This document shows, piece by piece, positions 32,015 to 40,507 of a stretch of DNA of 64,000 nucleotides. The stretch's first letter is position 1. Every line of letters starts with the position of its first letter. The DNA is taken from assembly GCA_903921205.1 (NCBI GenBank), contig CAIXPF010000106.1:1-64000 (forward strand), written 5' to 3'. Origin of the DNA: an uncultured Acidimicrobiia bacterium. Lineage in GTDB: Bacteria; Actinomycetota; Acidimicrobiia; Acidimicrobiales; CAIXPF01. The notes beneath the pieces were generated by a model. The model did no database searches, was not told the origin of the DNA, and was given only the letters and a program-made list of their open reading frames with translations. The position numbers were made by a program, and so were the translations under genes.

Positions 32015-33850
32015 ATGGCCGTAACCAGCCCGGATCCCGACGCCCCCAAGGCTCTCACCGCGGTTGAGCACGTCAAGGCGGACAGCCGGAACCTCCGGGG
32101 AGCGCTCGAGGCCGAGTTGGGCGACGGCACCGATCACTTCAGCGCCGACAGCACCCACCTGGTGAAGTTCCACGGGTTCTACCAGCAGGACGACCGCGAC
32201 GTGCGCCGGGCCCGCACCGCCGCACGAGAGCCGTTGCTGCACTCGTTCATGGTGCGTGCCGCGGTCCCCGGTGGCACGCTCAGCGCCGCACAGTGGCAGG
32301 CGATGGATCGCCTGGCGGTGGAGGTGGCGGCCGAGGCACCACGCGGTGCCGGTCCGGTCGAGCCGAACCTGCGGATCACCGTGCGCCAGGGCATCCAGTA
32401 CCACTTCGTGGCCAAGCGCGACCTGCGTCCGCTCATCGGGGGGCTGAACCGCTCGTTGGTCACGACCCTCGCCGCCTGCGGTGACGTGGCCCGCAACGTG
32501 ATGAGCTGTCCGGCGCCACTGGCCGCACGCAACGGGGTCGACCTGTTCGCCGAAGCCGCACCGCTCGCCGCGCACGTCCGGCCGAAGACCACGGCCTACT
32601 ACGAGTTGTGGGTCGACGGGGAGAAGGCTGCGAGCGTGCTCGAGCCGTCCGGCGGCGCACCGGCTGCCGGCGCCGGGCCGGTCGAGCCGATCTACGGCGA
32701 CACCTATCTGCCCCGGAAGTTCAAGATGGTCTTCGCCTGGCCGGGCGACAACTGCGTCGATCTGTTCTCCCACGATCTCGGGTTCGTCCCGACCTTCGCC
32801 GGCGGGGTGGCGGACCCGGCCGGCATCGAGGGGTTCGTGGTGTTCGCAGGGGGTGGCATGGGTCAGAGCCACGCCCGCGAGGACGACACCTACCCCCGTC
32901 TCGCCTCGCCGATCGGCTGGGTTCCGGCCTCGGCGGTGGGGCTCGCCGCCGAGGCGGTCATCGGGTCCTTCCGCGACCACGGCGACCGCACCGACCGCGG
33001 CCGGGCCCGGCTCAAGTACCTGATCGACGACCGGGGCCTCGACTGGTTCGTGGGTGATGTCCGGGAGCGGCTCGGTGAGCGTGGGGTCACCCTCGACCGG
33101 CCGCGACCGCTGCCGGCGTGGACCGACGACGACGAGCATCTGGGCTGGCACGAGCAGGCCGACGGCCGGTTCTTCCGGGGCATCCACGTCGACTCGGGCC
33201 GGGTCGTCGACAGTGCCGACGGTGGCCCGCGGCTACGCAGCGCCCTGGCCGAGCTGGCGGGCAGCGGGCTGGTGGACGAGGTCCGGCTCACGCCCCGCCA
33301 GGACGTGCTGCTCACCGGGGTGCACGCCGATCGACGAGCCGAGCTCGATGAGGTCCTCGCCGCCCACGGCGTGGTCGACGCCGCCACCCTGAAGCCGGTC
33401 CGGCGCCTGGCCGTGGCCTGCCCGGCCCTGCCGACCTGTGGGCAGGCGCTGGGTGAGGCCGAGCGGGTCCTTCCCCGCATCGTGGCAGACGCCGAGGCCG
33501 CGCTGGGAGCGGCCGGCCTGGGCGAGCAGGACCTCCGGGTCCACGTGACCGGCTGCCCCAACGGTTGCGCCCGGCCGTACACCGCCGAGATCGGCATCGT
33601 GGGACGGACCAAGACCACCTACGACGTCTACGTCGGTGGGTCGAGCGGCGGCGAACGGCTGAACCTGCGGCTGGGGACCGATGTCCGCCTCGCCAGCCTG
33701 CGCAGCCTGTTCGACGCCCTCTTCGTGCGCTACGCCGCCGAACGCCACGATGACGAGTCCATCGGCGACTACTGCGCCCGCGCCGGTGTCGGGGCACTCG
33801 CCGACACCGTTCCCGTGGCCGCGCCACGTCGGCGGGCGTCGGCCGACTGA
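32015..33850 (+). CDS. Sulfite/nitrite reductase hemoprotein (siroheme, ferredoxin-type)
   Basis: 611 residues. Six-electron reduction of sulfite to sulfide or nitrite to ammonium, using siroheme coupled to a [4Fe-4S] cluster. The cofactor Cys motifs are the pair in ACPALPTCGQAL and, later, VTGCPNGCARP, the standard C-x5-C...C-x3-C. Two ferredoxin-like substrate domains are visible (RAAVPGGTLSAAQW...QGIQYHFVAKRDL and the second half FRGIHVDSGRVVD). The likely start is ATG 32015, with GGAG 5 nt upstream; GTG 32009 is possible. It leads the operon sirohaem synthase then Mo oxidoreductase and is followed by TGATG overlap. The substrate, sulfite or nitrite, cannot be told. Confidence 0.9.
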   Translation: MAVTSPDPDAPKALTAVEHVKADSRNLRGALEAELGDGTDHFSADSTHLVKFHGFYQQDDRDVRRARTAAREPLLHSFMVRAAVPGGTLSAAQWQAMDRLAVEVAAEAPRGAGPVEPNLRITVRQGIQYHFVAKRDLRPLIGGLNRSLVTTLAACGDVARNVMSCPAPLAARNGVDLFAEAAPLAAHVRPKTTAYYELWVDGEKAASVLEPSGGAPAAGAGPVEPIYGDTYLPRKFKMVFAWPGDNCVDLFSHDLGFVPTFAGGVADPAGIEGFVVFAGGGMGQSHAREDDTYPRLASPIGWVPASAVGLAAEAVIGSFRDHGDRTDRGRARLKYLIDDRGLDWFVGDVRERLGERGVTLDRPRPLPAWTDDDEHLGWHEQADGRFFRGIHVDSGRVVDSADGGPRLRSALAELAGSGLVDEVRLTPRQDVLLTGVHADRRAELDEVLAAHGVVDAATLKPVRRLAVACPALPTCGQALGEAERVLPRIVADAEAALGAAGLGEQDLRVHVTGCPNGCARPYTAEIGIVGRTKTTYDVYVGGSSGGERLNLRLGTDVRLASLRSLFDALFVRYAAERHDDESIGDYCARAGVGALADTVPVAAPRRRASAD

Positions 33851-35436
33851 TGGTGCCGACGTCGTCCTCGTCGTCGTCGGTGCAGCCGGTGTCGTCGCTG
33901 CCGTTGATGGTGCGCCTCGACGGCCGGTCCGTCCTGGTGGTCGGCGGTGGCGCGGTGGCGACCGCCAAGGCCCGGATGCTGCAGGGCTGCGGGGCTCGGG
34001 TCACCCTGGTGGCCCCGTGGTTCTGCGCCGAGGCCCGTGCACTCGAGGGGGTGGAGCGGCTCGAGCGGCGTTACCGGCCGGCCGATCTCGCCGGGCGTTG
34101 GCTCGTGGTCACCGCCGTCGATGACGAGACGGTGAGCGCCGCGGTGGCCGCCGACGCCGAGGCGGCGCGGATCTTCTGCAACGCCGCGGACCGTCCGGCG
34201 TTCTGTTCGGTCACCTTGATGGCCACCCACCGTGACGGCGATGTGACCGTCGCCGTGTCGACCGACGGGGCGAGCCCGGCTGCGGCGACGTGGTTGCGTG
34301 ACCGGCTGGCCGAATCGCTCGGTGGGCGCAGCGGCCGGTTGGTCCGGCTGGCGTCGCAGGCCCGACAGCGCGTGCGCCGGCACCGCAGCAGCGAGGGCCT
34401 GTCCTGGTCGGCATTGTTCGAGCAGCTGATGCAGGCCGACGACGCCCGGGCACAGCAAGCTGTTGATGCCTTCGTCGAGGCCGTCGTCGGCGGCGAATCG
34501 CCCGCAGCGAATCGACGTCGAATCGCCCCGACCGATTCGTCGAGCGATGGGCCGGCTACCGGGGATCCGCCTGCCGGCGCCGGGCCGACCGGGCGGGTGC
34601 AGGTTGGCTCGGTGCCGACCGGGCCGGAGTCGGACAGGCCGGAGTCGGACAGGCCGGAGCCAGGTGGGCCGGTGTCGGGGTCGGTGGTGCTGGTCGGGGC
34701 CGGTCCCGGCGACGCCCGGTTGTTGACCGTCGCCGCCGTCGAGGCGATCGCCACCGCTGATGTGGTGGTGCACGATGCGCTGGTCGGTGACGGTGTGCTC
34801 GCACTGGTTCCCGGGACAGCCGAACGGATCGACGTGGGCAAGCGGCCCGGCAGTCCGGTGCCGCAGGAGTTGATCGGCGCGCTGTTGGTGACCCTTGCCC
34901 GGGACGGGCGACGAGTGGTGCGGCTCAAGGGTGGCGACCCGTACCTGTTCGGACGCGGCGGCGAGGAAGCCCTGGTCCTGCAACAGGCGGGCATCGCCTT
35001 CGCCGTGATCCCCGGGGTCAGCTCTGCCCTCGCCGCACCCGCACTGGCCGGTATCCCCGTCACCCATCGCGGTGCGGCCGCTGCGGTCACGGTGGTGACC
35101 GGCCATCGCGCTGCGGAGTTCGCCGCGATCGACTGGCAGGCGTTGGCCCGCTTCGGCGGGACCATCGTGGTGCTCATGGGGGTGACCGGACGAGGAGCGA
35201 TCGCCGAGGCCCTCTGTGCCGGTGGTCTGGCTGCCGACACCCCGGTGGCGATCGTCGAACGGGCCGGACACGACGGTGAACGGGTGGTACGAACCGTGCT
35301 CGCCGAGCTCGGTGCAACCGCGGTGAGCCCGCCTGCGGTGCTGGTCATCGGTGCGGTCGCCGGGTTCGATCTGCGCAGCGTGGTCCCGGCGGGCTGGACG
35401 GCGAACCACGAGCTCAGCGCAGTCGAGCAGCCATGA
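33850..35436 (+). CDS. cysG: Siroheme synthase (CysG-like, bifunctional)
   Basis: 528 residues in two domains joined by a long linker. Residues 15-165 are precorrin-2 dehydrogenase/ferrochelatase: VLVVGGGAVATAKARML (NAD-binding) and VTAVDDETVSAAVAADAE. Residues 275-510 are uroporphyrinogen-III C-methyltransferase: VVLVGAGPGDARLLTVAAV, VVRLKGGDPYLFGRGGEE and PGVSSALAAPALAGIPVTHR. It makes the siroheme that the reductase upstream needs. The linker (residues 235-272) carries repeats of a GPESDRP-type unit. ATG 33850 overlaps the preceding stop as TGATG, and the next gene overlaps its end by 4 nt. Confidence 0.92.
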   Translation: MVPTSSSSSSVQPVSSLPLMVRLDGRSVLVVGGGAVATAKARMLQGCGARVTLVAPWFCAEARALEGVERLERRYRPADLAGRWLVVTAVDDETVSAAVAADAEAARIFCNAADRPAFCSVTLMATHRDGDVTVAVSTDGASPAAATWLRDRLAESLGGRSGRLVRLASQARQRVRRHRSSEGLSWSALFEQLMQADDARAQQAVDAFVEAVVGGESPAANRRRIAPTDSSSDGPATGDPPAGAGPTGRVQVGSVPTGPESDRPESDRPEPGGPVSGSVVLVGAGPGDARLLTVAAVEAIATADVVVHDALVGDGVLALVPGTAERIDVGKRPGSPVPQELIGALLVTLARDGRRVVRLKGGDPYLFGRGGEEALVLQQAGIAFAVIPGVSSALAAPALAGIPVTHRGAAAAVTVVTGHRAAEFAAIDWQALARFGGTIVVLMGVTGRGAIAEALCAGGLAADTPVAIVERAGHDGERVVRTVLAELGATAVSPPAVLVIGAVAGFDLRSVVPAGWTANHELSAVEQP

Positions 35437-37502
35437 GCGGTCCGGTCCGTACGGTGCTGGGCACCTGTCACCACGATTGCCCGGACTCCTGTGGCTGGGT
35501 GGTGACCGTCGAGGGGGAGCGGGCGGTTCGCCTGCGCGGCAACCCCGACCATCCCTATTCGCGCGGCGAGTTGTGCCCCAAGGTCAACCGGCTCCTCGAT
35601 CGGGTGTACAGCCCCGATCGGGTCCTGACCCCGCTCGAACGCACCGGCGCCAAGGGCGAGGGGCGCTTCCGGCCCGTCTCGTGGGACGACGCGCTCGCCC
35701 GTATCGCCGGTGAGTGGACCGAGCGCATCGCCCGCCACGGTGGCGAGACGCTGCTCGGCTACTTCGATGCCGGCACCCAGGGCCTGATCCAGATGACCTC
35801 GCTGGACCGACGTCTGTTCGCCGTGCTCGGTGCATCGCAGCACGACGCCACGATCTGCGGCTCCACCGCCCGCCACGGCGTCACCCTCACCAACGGCACC
35901 GGGCTCGGGGCGGACCCGATGGACATCGTGCACAGCCGCTTCATCGTGTTGTGGGGAACGAACACCCGGCTCACCAACCGGCATCTGTGGCCCTTCATCG
36001 AGCAGGCCCGAGCGGCCGGGGCGACGGTGGTGGTGGTCGACCCGTTGCGGACCATCACCGCAGATGGCGCGGACTGGTTCATCCAGCCGCTTCCCGGCAC
36101 CGACACCGCGTTGATGCTGGCCATGATGCACGTGCTCATCGCCGAGGACCTCGTGGACCGGGCCTGGGTCGATGCCCATACCCTGGGGTACGACGAGCTG
36201 GCCGCGCTGGTGGCGGGATGGAGCCCGCAACGGGCCTCAGCGATCTGTGGGGTGCCGGACGAGGAGATCGAGCGGTTCGCCCGGGCCTACGGCACCGCCA
36301 GGCCTGCGATGATCCGGACCCTGATCGGAGCCGAGCACCACGAGCACGGCGGCGAGCTGTTCCGCACCATGGCGGTGCTGCCGGCGCTCGTCGGGGCCTG
36401 GCGTGACCGCGGCGGCGGGCTGATCCGCTCGTCGGGCACCTGGACCGAGGAGGCGTTGATCGACACCGACCTGCCCCCCGGGGCCGGCCGATGGGAGACC
36501 CGTCACCTGAACATGGCGCAGCTCGGCCGGGTCCTGACCGACCCGGACCTGGCGCCTCCGGTGACCGCGCTGTACGTGTGGAACGCCAACCCCGCCGTCA
36601 CCGCCCCGGCGGCGGAGCTCACCCGCCGGGGCCTCGCACGCGACGATCTCTTCACCGTCGTGCACGAGCAGTTCCTGACCGATACCGCACGGTATGCCGA
36701 CTTGGTGCTGCCCGCCACCACGCAGCTGGAGCACCTCGACGTGGTGCCGGCCTGGGGTCACCTCTACCTGGGCTGGAACGAACCGGCGATCGCCCCGGTG
36801 GGCGAGGCCCGCTCCAATACCGAGGTGTTCCGCAGCCTGGCCGCAGCCCTGGGCCGCACCGAGCCGTGGCTGTACGACTCCGACGAGGAGCTGATCGCTC
36901 AACGCCTCGATCTCGGCCACGAGCGCATGCAGGGCATCACGCTGGACTCGTTGCGCGCCGCCGGCTTCCAACGTCTCGCGGTGGCCGACCCGTTGCTGCC
37001 CTACGCCGAGGGGAACTTCCCGACCCCCAGCGGGCGGGTGGAGTTCGTCTCGGCCGCGGCGGCGGCCGCCGGACTCGACCCGCTCCCGGACTACCGGCCG
37101 GCCCGGGAGGGTCCCGGGGGAGACGCCGAGCTGCTGGGCCGCTACCCGTTGCAGCTGCTGACCCCCAAGACCCATCCCGGCTTCCTCAACGGCACCTACT
37201 CGGTGTCGCCACGCCATGCCCCGCCGGGAGGTCCCTTCGTCGAGCTCGACCCGACCGACGCCGCGGCTCGCGGCATCGAGGAGGGCCGGCCGGTGGTGGT
37301 CCACAACGACCGGGCCAGCCTGCAGCTGGTGGCGCGGTTCAGCGGCCGCGTACGGCCCGGTGTGGTGGCCATACCGTTCGGTTGGTGGCAGGAGCAACAC
37401 CCCGACGGCCGTACCGCCAACGCCCTGACCAACGACGAACTGGCCGACATCGGCGGTGGCGTGGCGTTCAGCGACACGCTGGTCGAGGTGCGTCCGGCCT
37501 GA
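35433..37502 (+). CDS. Molybdopterin oxidoreductase with N-terminal [4Fe-4S] site
   Basis: 689 residues of the DMSO-reductase superfamily. The N-terminal iron-sulfur motif is C-x3-C-x3-C (CHHDCPDSCG), with the fourth Cys in GELCPKVNR. The Mo-bis-MGD regions follow: GYFDAGTQGLIQM, WGTNTRLTNRHLW, VVVDPLRTITADGADW and the C-terminal LQLLTPKTHPGFLNG with AIPFGWWQ. The Mo-ligand region reads CGSTARHGVTLTNG, so the ligand is not the Sec/Cys of formate dehydrogenases. No Tat signal is visible, so it is cytoplasmic. It overlaps the siroheme synthase gene by 4 nt, which suggests assimilatory nitrate or sulfur chemistry. The physiological substrate is unknown. Confidence 0.85.
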   Translation: MSGPVRTVLGTCHHDCPDSCGWVVTVEGERAVRLRGNPDHPYSRGELCPKVNRLLDRVYSPDRVLTPLERTGAKGEGRFRPVSWDDALARIAGEWTERIARHGGETLLGYFDAGTQGLIQMTSLDRRLFAVLGASQHDATICGSTARHGVTLTNGTGLGADPMDIVHSRFIVLWGTNTRLTNRHLWPFIEQARAAGATVVVVDPLRTITADGADWFIQPLPGTDTALMLAMMHVLIAEDLVDRAWVDAHTLGYDELAALVAGWSPQRASAICGVPDEEIERFARAYGTARPAMIRTLIGAEHHEHGGELFRTMAVLPALVGAWRDRGGGLIRSSGTWTEEALIDTDLPPGAGRWETRHLNMAQLGRVLTDPDLAPPVTALYVWNANPAVTAPAAELTRRGLARDDLFTVVHEQFLTDTARYADLVLPATTQLEHLDVVPAWGHLYLGWNEPAIAPVGEARSNTEVFRSLAAALGRTEPWLYDSDEELIAQRLDLGHERMQGITLDSLRAAGFQRLAVADPLLPYAEGNFPTPSGRVEFVSAAAAAAGLDPLPDYRPAREGPGGDAELLGRYPLQLLTPKTHPGFLNGTYSVSPRHAPPGGPFVELDPTDAAARGIEEGRPVVVHNDRASLQLVARFSGRVRPGVVAIPFGWWQEQHPDGRTANALTNDELADIGGGVAFSDTLVEVRPA

Positions 37503-37570
37503 TCGGCGTCGGGGCTCGACCGGTCGGCGTCGGGGCTCGACCGGTCGGCGTCGGGGCTCGACCGGTCGGG
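37503..37570. repeat. Three 21-nt tandem repeats, each holding a CGACCGGTCG palindrome
   Basis: The unit TCGGCGTCGGGGCTCGACCGG repeats three times. A perfect 10-nt palindrome, CGACCGGTCG, recurs at 37517-37526, 37538-37547 and 37559-37568. It fills the 69-nt gap between two convergent genes. It could be a terminator region or a protein-binding array. Confidence 0.8.
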
Positions 37571-37571
37571 G

Positions 37572-38447
37572 TCAGGGCCGCCGGGCTTTGGCGGCGAGCG
37601 GGAAGATGAGTTCGTCCGCAGCGGCGGCGCGCACGGCTGCGTCCCGTTCGGCCTCGCTCATCGGCACGAACTCCTCGGCCGCGGCGAGCACCATCGGCAG
37701 CAGCGTCGGTGAGCCCGGCGTGCACAAGCCGGTGATGCCCGGTGTCGACAGCGCGAAGCGAACGCCCCGGGCGATCAATGCCGGGTCGGTGTGCGGTTGG
37801 TACCACGGGTTGCCCGGTGGCGGTATCACCTCGCCCCACGGTCGGTGGGCCACGGCCTTGATGGCCATCGCCCCGAGGTCGTGCTCGATGCAGTGCCCGA
37901 GGAGCCGTTCGGCCTCGGCCCGATAGACCGGATCGGCCCAGACCCGCGGGTAGACCGGGAACATCACGGTGTCGAGGTCGTAGCGGCGTACCGCCTCGAG
38001 ATGCGCGGCCGGGGCGCCGAGATCGTGCCCGGTGACCCCGAGATGGCGAACCAGGCCCTCCTCCCGGGCGGTGAGCAACGTCTCCACCGCGCCGGCCCGA
38101 CGGTCGAGCTCCTCCACCGAGGTGACCCCGTGCAGCTGGTAGAGGTCGAAGTGGTCGATGCCCAGCAGCGACAGGGACTGCTCGAGGTCGGCCCGGGCCT
38201 CGTCCCGGGTGGGCTGCATGGTCTTGCAGGCCACGAACCACCGGTCGCGGCGCGCCGCCAGGCCCGGCCCGGCCACGCGCTGGGCGTTGCCGTAGCGCGG
38301 GGCGATGTCGAGGTGGTTCACCCCGTGGGCCTCGGCCAGCTCGAAGATCGACGAGGCCTCCTCGACGTCGCTGGTCCACAGGGCGGCCGCCCCGAGGATG
38401 GCGACCGAGCTGTGGTGTCCGATACGGCCGAGCCGGCGTCGTTCCAT
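37572..38447 (-). CDS. Aldo/keto reductase
   Basis: 291-residue NADPH-dependent oxidoreductase of TIM-barrel fold. The catalytic tetrad is recognisable: Asp and Tyr in HLDIAPRYGNAQ near residue 50, Lys in FVACKTMQPT, and His in YQLHGVTS. The C-terminus has NPWYQPHTDPALIARGVRFA for NADP binding. Family members reduce aldehydes, ketones or sugars. ATG 38447 is preceded by a TAGGCT -10-like box about 9 nt upstream. It lies 32 nt downstream of the dus gene. Confidence 0.87.
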   Translation of the reverse strand: MERRRLGRIGHHSSVAILGAAALWTSDVEEASSIFELAEAHGVNHLDIAPRYGNAQRVAGPGLAARRDRWFVACKTMQPTRDEARADLEQSLSLLGIDHFDLYQLHGVTSVEELDRRAGAVETLLTAREEGLVRHLGVTGHDLGAPAAHLEAVRRYDLDTVMFPVYPRVWADPVYRAEAERLLGHCIEHDLGAMAIKAVAHRPWGEVIPPPGNPWYQPHTDPALIARGVRFALSTPGITGLCTPGSPTLLPMVLAAAEEFVPMSEAERDAAVRAAAADELIFPLAAKARRP

Positions 38448-38456
38448 GAGCCCGGC

Positions 38457-38462
38457 AGCCTA
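38457..38462 (-). promoter_or_regulatory. -10-like box (aldo/keto reductase)
   Basis: TAGGCT on the minus strand, 9 nt before ATG 38447, in the 32-nt gap after the dus gene. Confidence 0.4.
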
Positions 38463-38479
38463 ACCGGCGCCCCGGCCGC

Positions 38480-39670
38480 TCAACCGCCGGAGAGGCCGGC
38501 GTGGTCGTGGTGCTCGGGCGGTCGGTCGTCGTCGAGGTGGTCGAGGTAGCCGTCGGGCAGGGCCACCCGGGCCTGGGGCGAGGACTTGCCCCGTGGCAGA
38601 CGCTCGCTGCCCGGGGTCGGCAGGGCCGCCGGGTCGAGCCCGGCGAGCAGCTCCTCGAGATCGGCCACGGAGCTCACCGCGGCCAGGCGCCGGCGCACGT
38701 CGAGACCGAGGGCGTACCCCTTGGCGTACCACGACAGGTGCTTGCGGAAATCGCGCAGGGCCACCGGCTCCGGCTTGGACTGCAGCAGCAGCGCGACGTG
38801 GCGGCGGATCACCGTCATCACCGTGCCGAACGCCGGCGGGTCACCGACCGGCTCACCGCGGTAGGCCCGGTCGAGCTCGGCGAACAGCCACGGCCGGCCC
38901 AGACAACCCCGTCCGATCACCACCCCGTCGCAGCCGGTGCGGTCCTGCAGGCGGAGCGCGTCCTCGGCGGTGAACACGTCGCCGTTGCCCAGAACAGGGA
39001 TCGAGCACGCCGCCTTGAGCTCGGCGATCGGCGCCCAGTCGGCGCTGCCGCCGTAGAGCTGCACGGCGGTGCGCCCGTGCAGTGCCACCCAGGCACAGCC
39101 CTCGTCCTCGGCCACCCGGCCGACGGTGCGGTAGGTGACCAGCTGGTCGTCGAGACCGATCCGGCACTTGACGGTGACCGGCACGTGGCCCGCGTTGGAC
39201 ACCGCGGCGCGCACGATGGCCGCCAGCAGCCGCGGCTTGAGCGGGATGGCCGCCCCTCCGCCACGCCGGGTGATCTTGGCTGCCGGGCACCCGAAGTTCA
39301 GGTCGAGGTGGTCGACCCGGTCGGCGTCGACGAGGGCCCGGACCGCCTCGGCGACGTCGTCGGGATCGGTGGCGTACAGCTGCAGGCTGCGCACCCGTTC
39401 CGAGGGGGCGAAGTCGACGTAGCTGTTCCAGGTCTTGTCGTCGCCGTGGCGCAGCGCCCGGGCGGAGACCATCTCCGACACGTACAGGCCCCCGCCGAAG
39501 GAGGCGCACAGCTGCCGGAACGCCCGGTTGGTCACCCCGGCCATCGGGGCGAGCACCACCGGCGGCCAGACCCGCGACGCGCCGAGGGGCAGGCCCCGCG
39601 CTGCGGTGACCTGCCCCGGTGCGCGCCCTGGCAGCTCGGTGCCGGGCTCGGCTCGGACGTCGGCGATCAG
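38480..39670 (-). CDS. dusB: tRNA-dihydrouridine synthase (DusB type)
   Basis: FMN enzyme that reduces uridines in the tRNA D-loop. The barrel starts with VVLAPMAGVTNRAFRQLC; then come the FMN/tRNA region LDLNFGCPAAKITRRGGG with the catalytic Cys, VTVKCRIGLDD, the HGRTAVQLYGG motif, GNGDVFTAEDAL and GVVIGRGCLGRPWLF. A tRNA-binding helical domain ends it. The start is unclear: between the stop of the upstream gene (39667) and the conserved core there is no ATG or TTG, and the only GTG codons (39559, 39556) fall at the very first barrel strand. CTG 39670 overlaps the upstream stop as CTGA and would give 396 residues. Confidence 0.87.
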   Translation of the reverse strand: MIADVRAEPGTELPGRAPGQVTAARGLPLGASRVWPPVVLAPMAGVTNRAFRQLCASFGGGLYVSEMVSARALRHGDDKTWNSYVDFAPSERVRSLQLYATDPDDVAEAVRALVDADRVDHLDLNFGCPAAKITRRGGGAAIPLKPRLLAAIVRAAVSNAGHVPVTVKCRIGLDDQLVTYRTVGRVAEDEGCAWVALHGRTAVQLYGGSADWAPIAELKAACSIPVLGNGDVFTAEDALRLQDRTGCDGVVIGRGCLGRPWLFAELDRAYRGEPVGDPPAFGTVMTVIRRHVALLLQSKPEPVALRDFRKHLSWYAKGYALGLDVRRRLAAVSSVADLEELLAGLDPAALPTPGSERLPRGKSSPQARVALPDGYLDHLDDDRPPEHHDHAGLSGG

Positions 39671-40395
39671 GACGCCAGCGCCGCTTCCATGGCGTTCACG
39701 CCGGCCATGAGGGCGTCGGCCTCGGCGCCGTCGAGCACGCGGTAGGCGGTCAGCACGATGGCGTCGGTGAGCTGCTCGGCAGCGTCGAGCTTGGCCTGGT
39801 CGCCCTCCCCGATGGCCGGTGCCTCGGCGTAGCCGAAGGTGGTCACGTCGTTGGGGCGCTTGATGGCGTGGGCCACCGCAGGGGACAGGCCCGAGGCCAC
39901 CACGGCGGTGAGGTGGGCGCTGCCGCGGTACTCGCGCAGCACCGCGGTCAGCTGCATCGCCCGGGCGGGCAGGTCCTCGGCGAGCGGCTCGGCGGCGGTG
40001 CCGGCGAACAGGGCCAGCGACGCGGGGTGGGCCGCGGCGATGACCTTCTCCGCCGCGGCGCAGTAGGCGTCGAGACCGGCGATGCCCGAGAACTTGCGGC
40101 GGCCCAGATCGGCGGCACACTCGAAGTAGAGGTGGGCGGCGTCACGCGGCGCCATCTTCTCCTTGGCGGAGTTCCACATCTTGGCCACCAGGGCTCCGTC
40201 GAAGTACCCGAAGGCGCTCTGGATGACCTTGGCGTCGACGTCGCCGAGAACCCCACCCCGGCCGAGGAAGTAGAAGCGGAACCCGTCGAGGCCGTGCTCC
40301 TTGCCCCGGCCGGTGGTCTCGGGGATGAAGTAGAAGGCGGCGCCGATGGACCCGATCTTCGGGCAGGCGTTGGAGACGAGTTCAGCGGGAGTCAT
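39667..40395 (-). CDS. SCO6745-family-like protein of unknown function
   Basis: 242 residues, resembling a family widespread in actinobacteria and known from Streptomyces SCO6745. It has no assigned function. Visible features are GAAFYFIPETTGRGKEHGLD near residue 20, YFLGRGGVLGDVDAKVIQSAFGYFDGALV and VLREYRGSAHLTAVVASGLSP; there is no signal peptide. The His/Gly context suggests a soluble helical protein, perhaps flavin- or heme-related, but this is a guess. Start at ATG 40395 because TAGATT is 7 nt upstream (leaderless). It precedes dusB. Confidence 0.75.
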   Translation of the reverse strand: MTPAELVSNACPKIGSIGAAFYFIPETTGRGKEHGLDGFRFYFLGRGGVLGDVDAKVIQSAFGYFDGALVAKMWNSAKEKMAPRDAAHLYFECAADLGRRKFSGIAGLDAYCAAAEKVIAAAHPASLALFAGTAAEPLAEDLPARAMQLTAVLREYRGSAHLTAVVASGLSPAVAHAIKRPNDVTTFGYAEAPAIGEGDQAKLDAAEQLTDAIVLTAYRVLDGAEADALMAGVNAMEAALAS

Positions 40396-40402
40396 GGGCG
40401 GC

Positions 40403-40408
40403 AATCTA
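40403..40408 (-). promoter_or_regulatory. -10 box of a leaderless promoter (SCO6745-like gene)
   Basis: TAGATT on the minus strand, 7 nt before ATG 40395. Confidence 0.5.
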
Positions 40409-40495
40409 GCCAGCCCGACCGAGGCGCTCCGCCAGCGCCGCTGCCGCTTCGTCCCGGTCGACACGTTGCCGTCGCCGTCAGCGGAACGGCTGGGG

Positions 40496-40501
40496 CAGAC
40501 T
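40496..40501 (+). promoter_or_regulatory. -10-like box of a leaderless promoter (M20 peptidase)
   Basis: CAGACT 6 nt before ATG 40508. Confidence 0.4.
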
Positions 40502-40507
40502 TGCCGG

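Noticed and set aside
29561-33187. A 1208-codon open frame on the minus strand
   Set aside because: Only the part up to about 31105 is the sensor kinase. The rest is antisense to the response regulator and the sulfite reductase, an effect of high GC content.
35433-37502. Selenocysteine in the molybdopterin oxidoreductase
   Set aside because: The frame has no internal TGA, and the Mo-ligand region is CGSTARHG, without a Sec position.
37503-37570. Repeat array as a CRISPR
   Set aside because: The units are contiguous with no unique spacers, only 21 nt long, and no cas genes are present.
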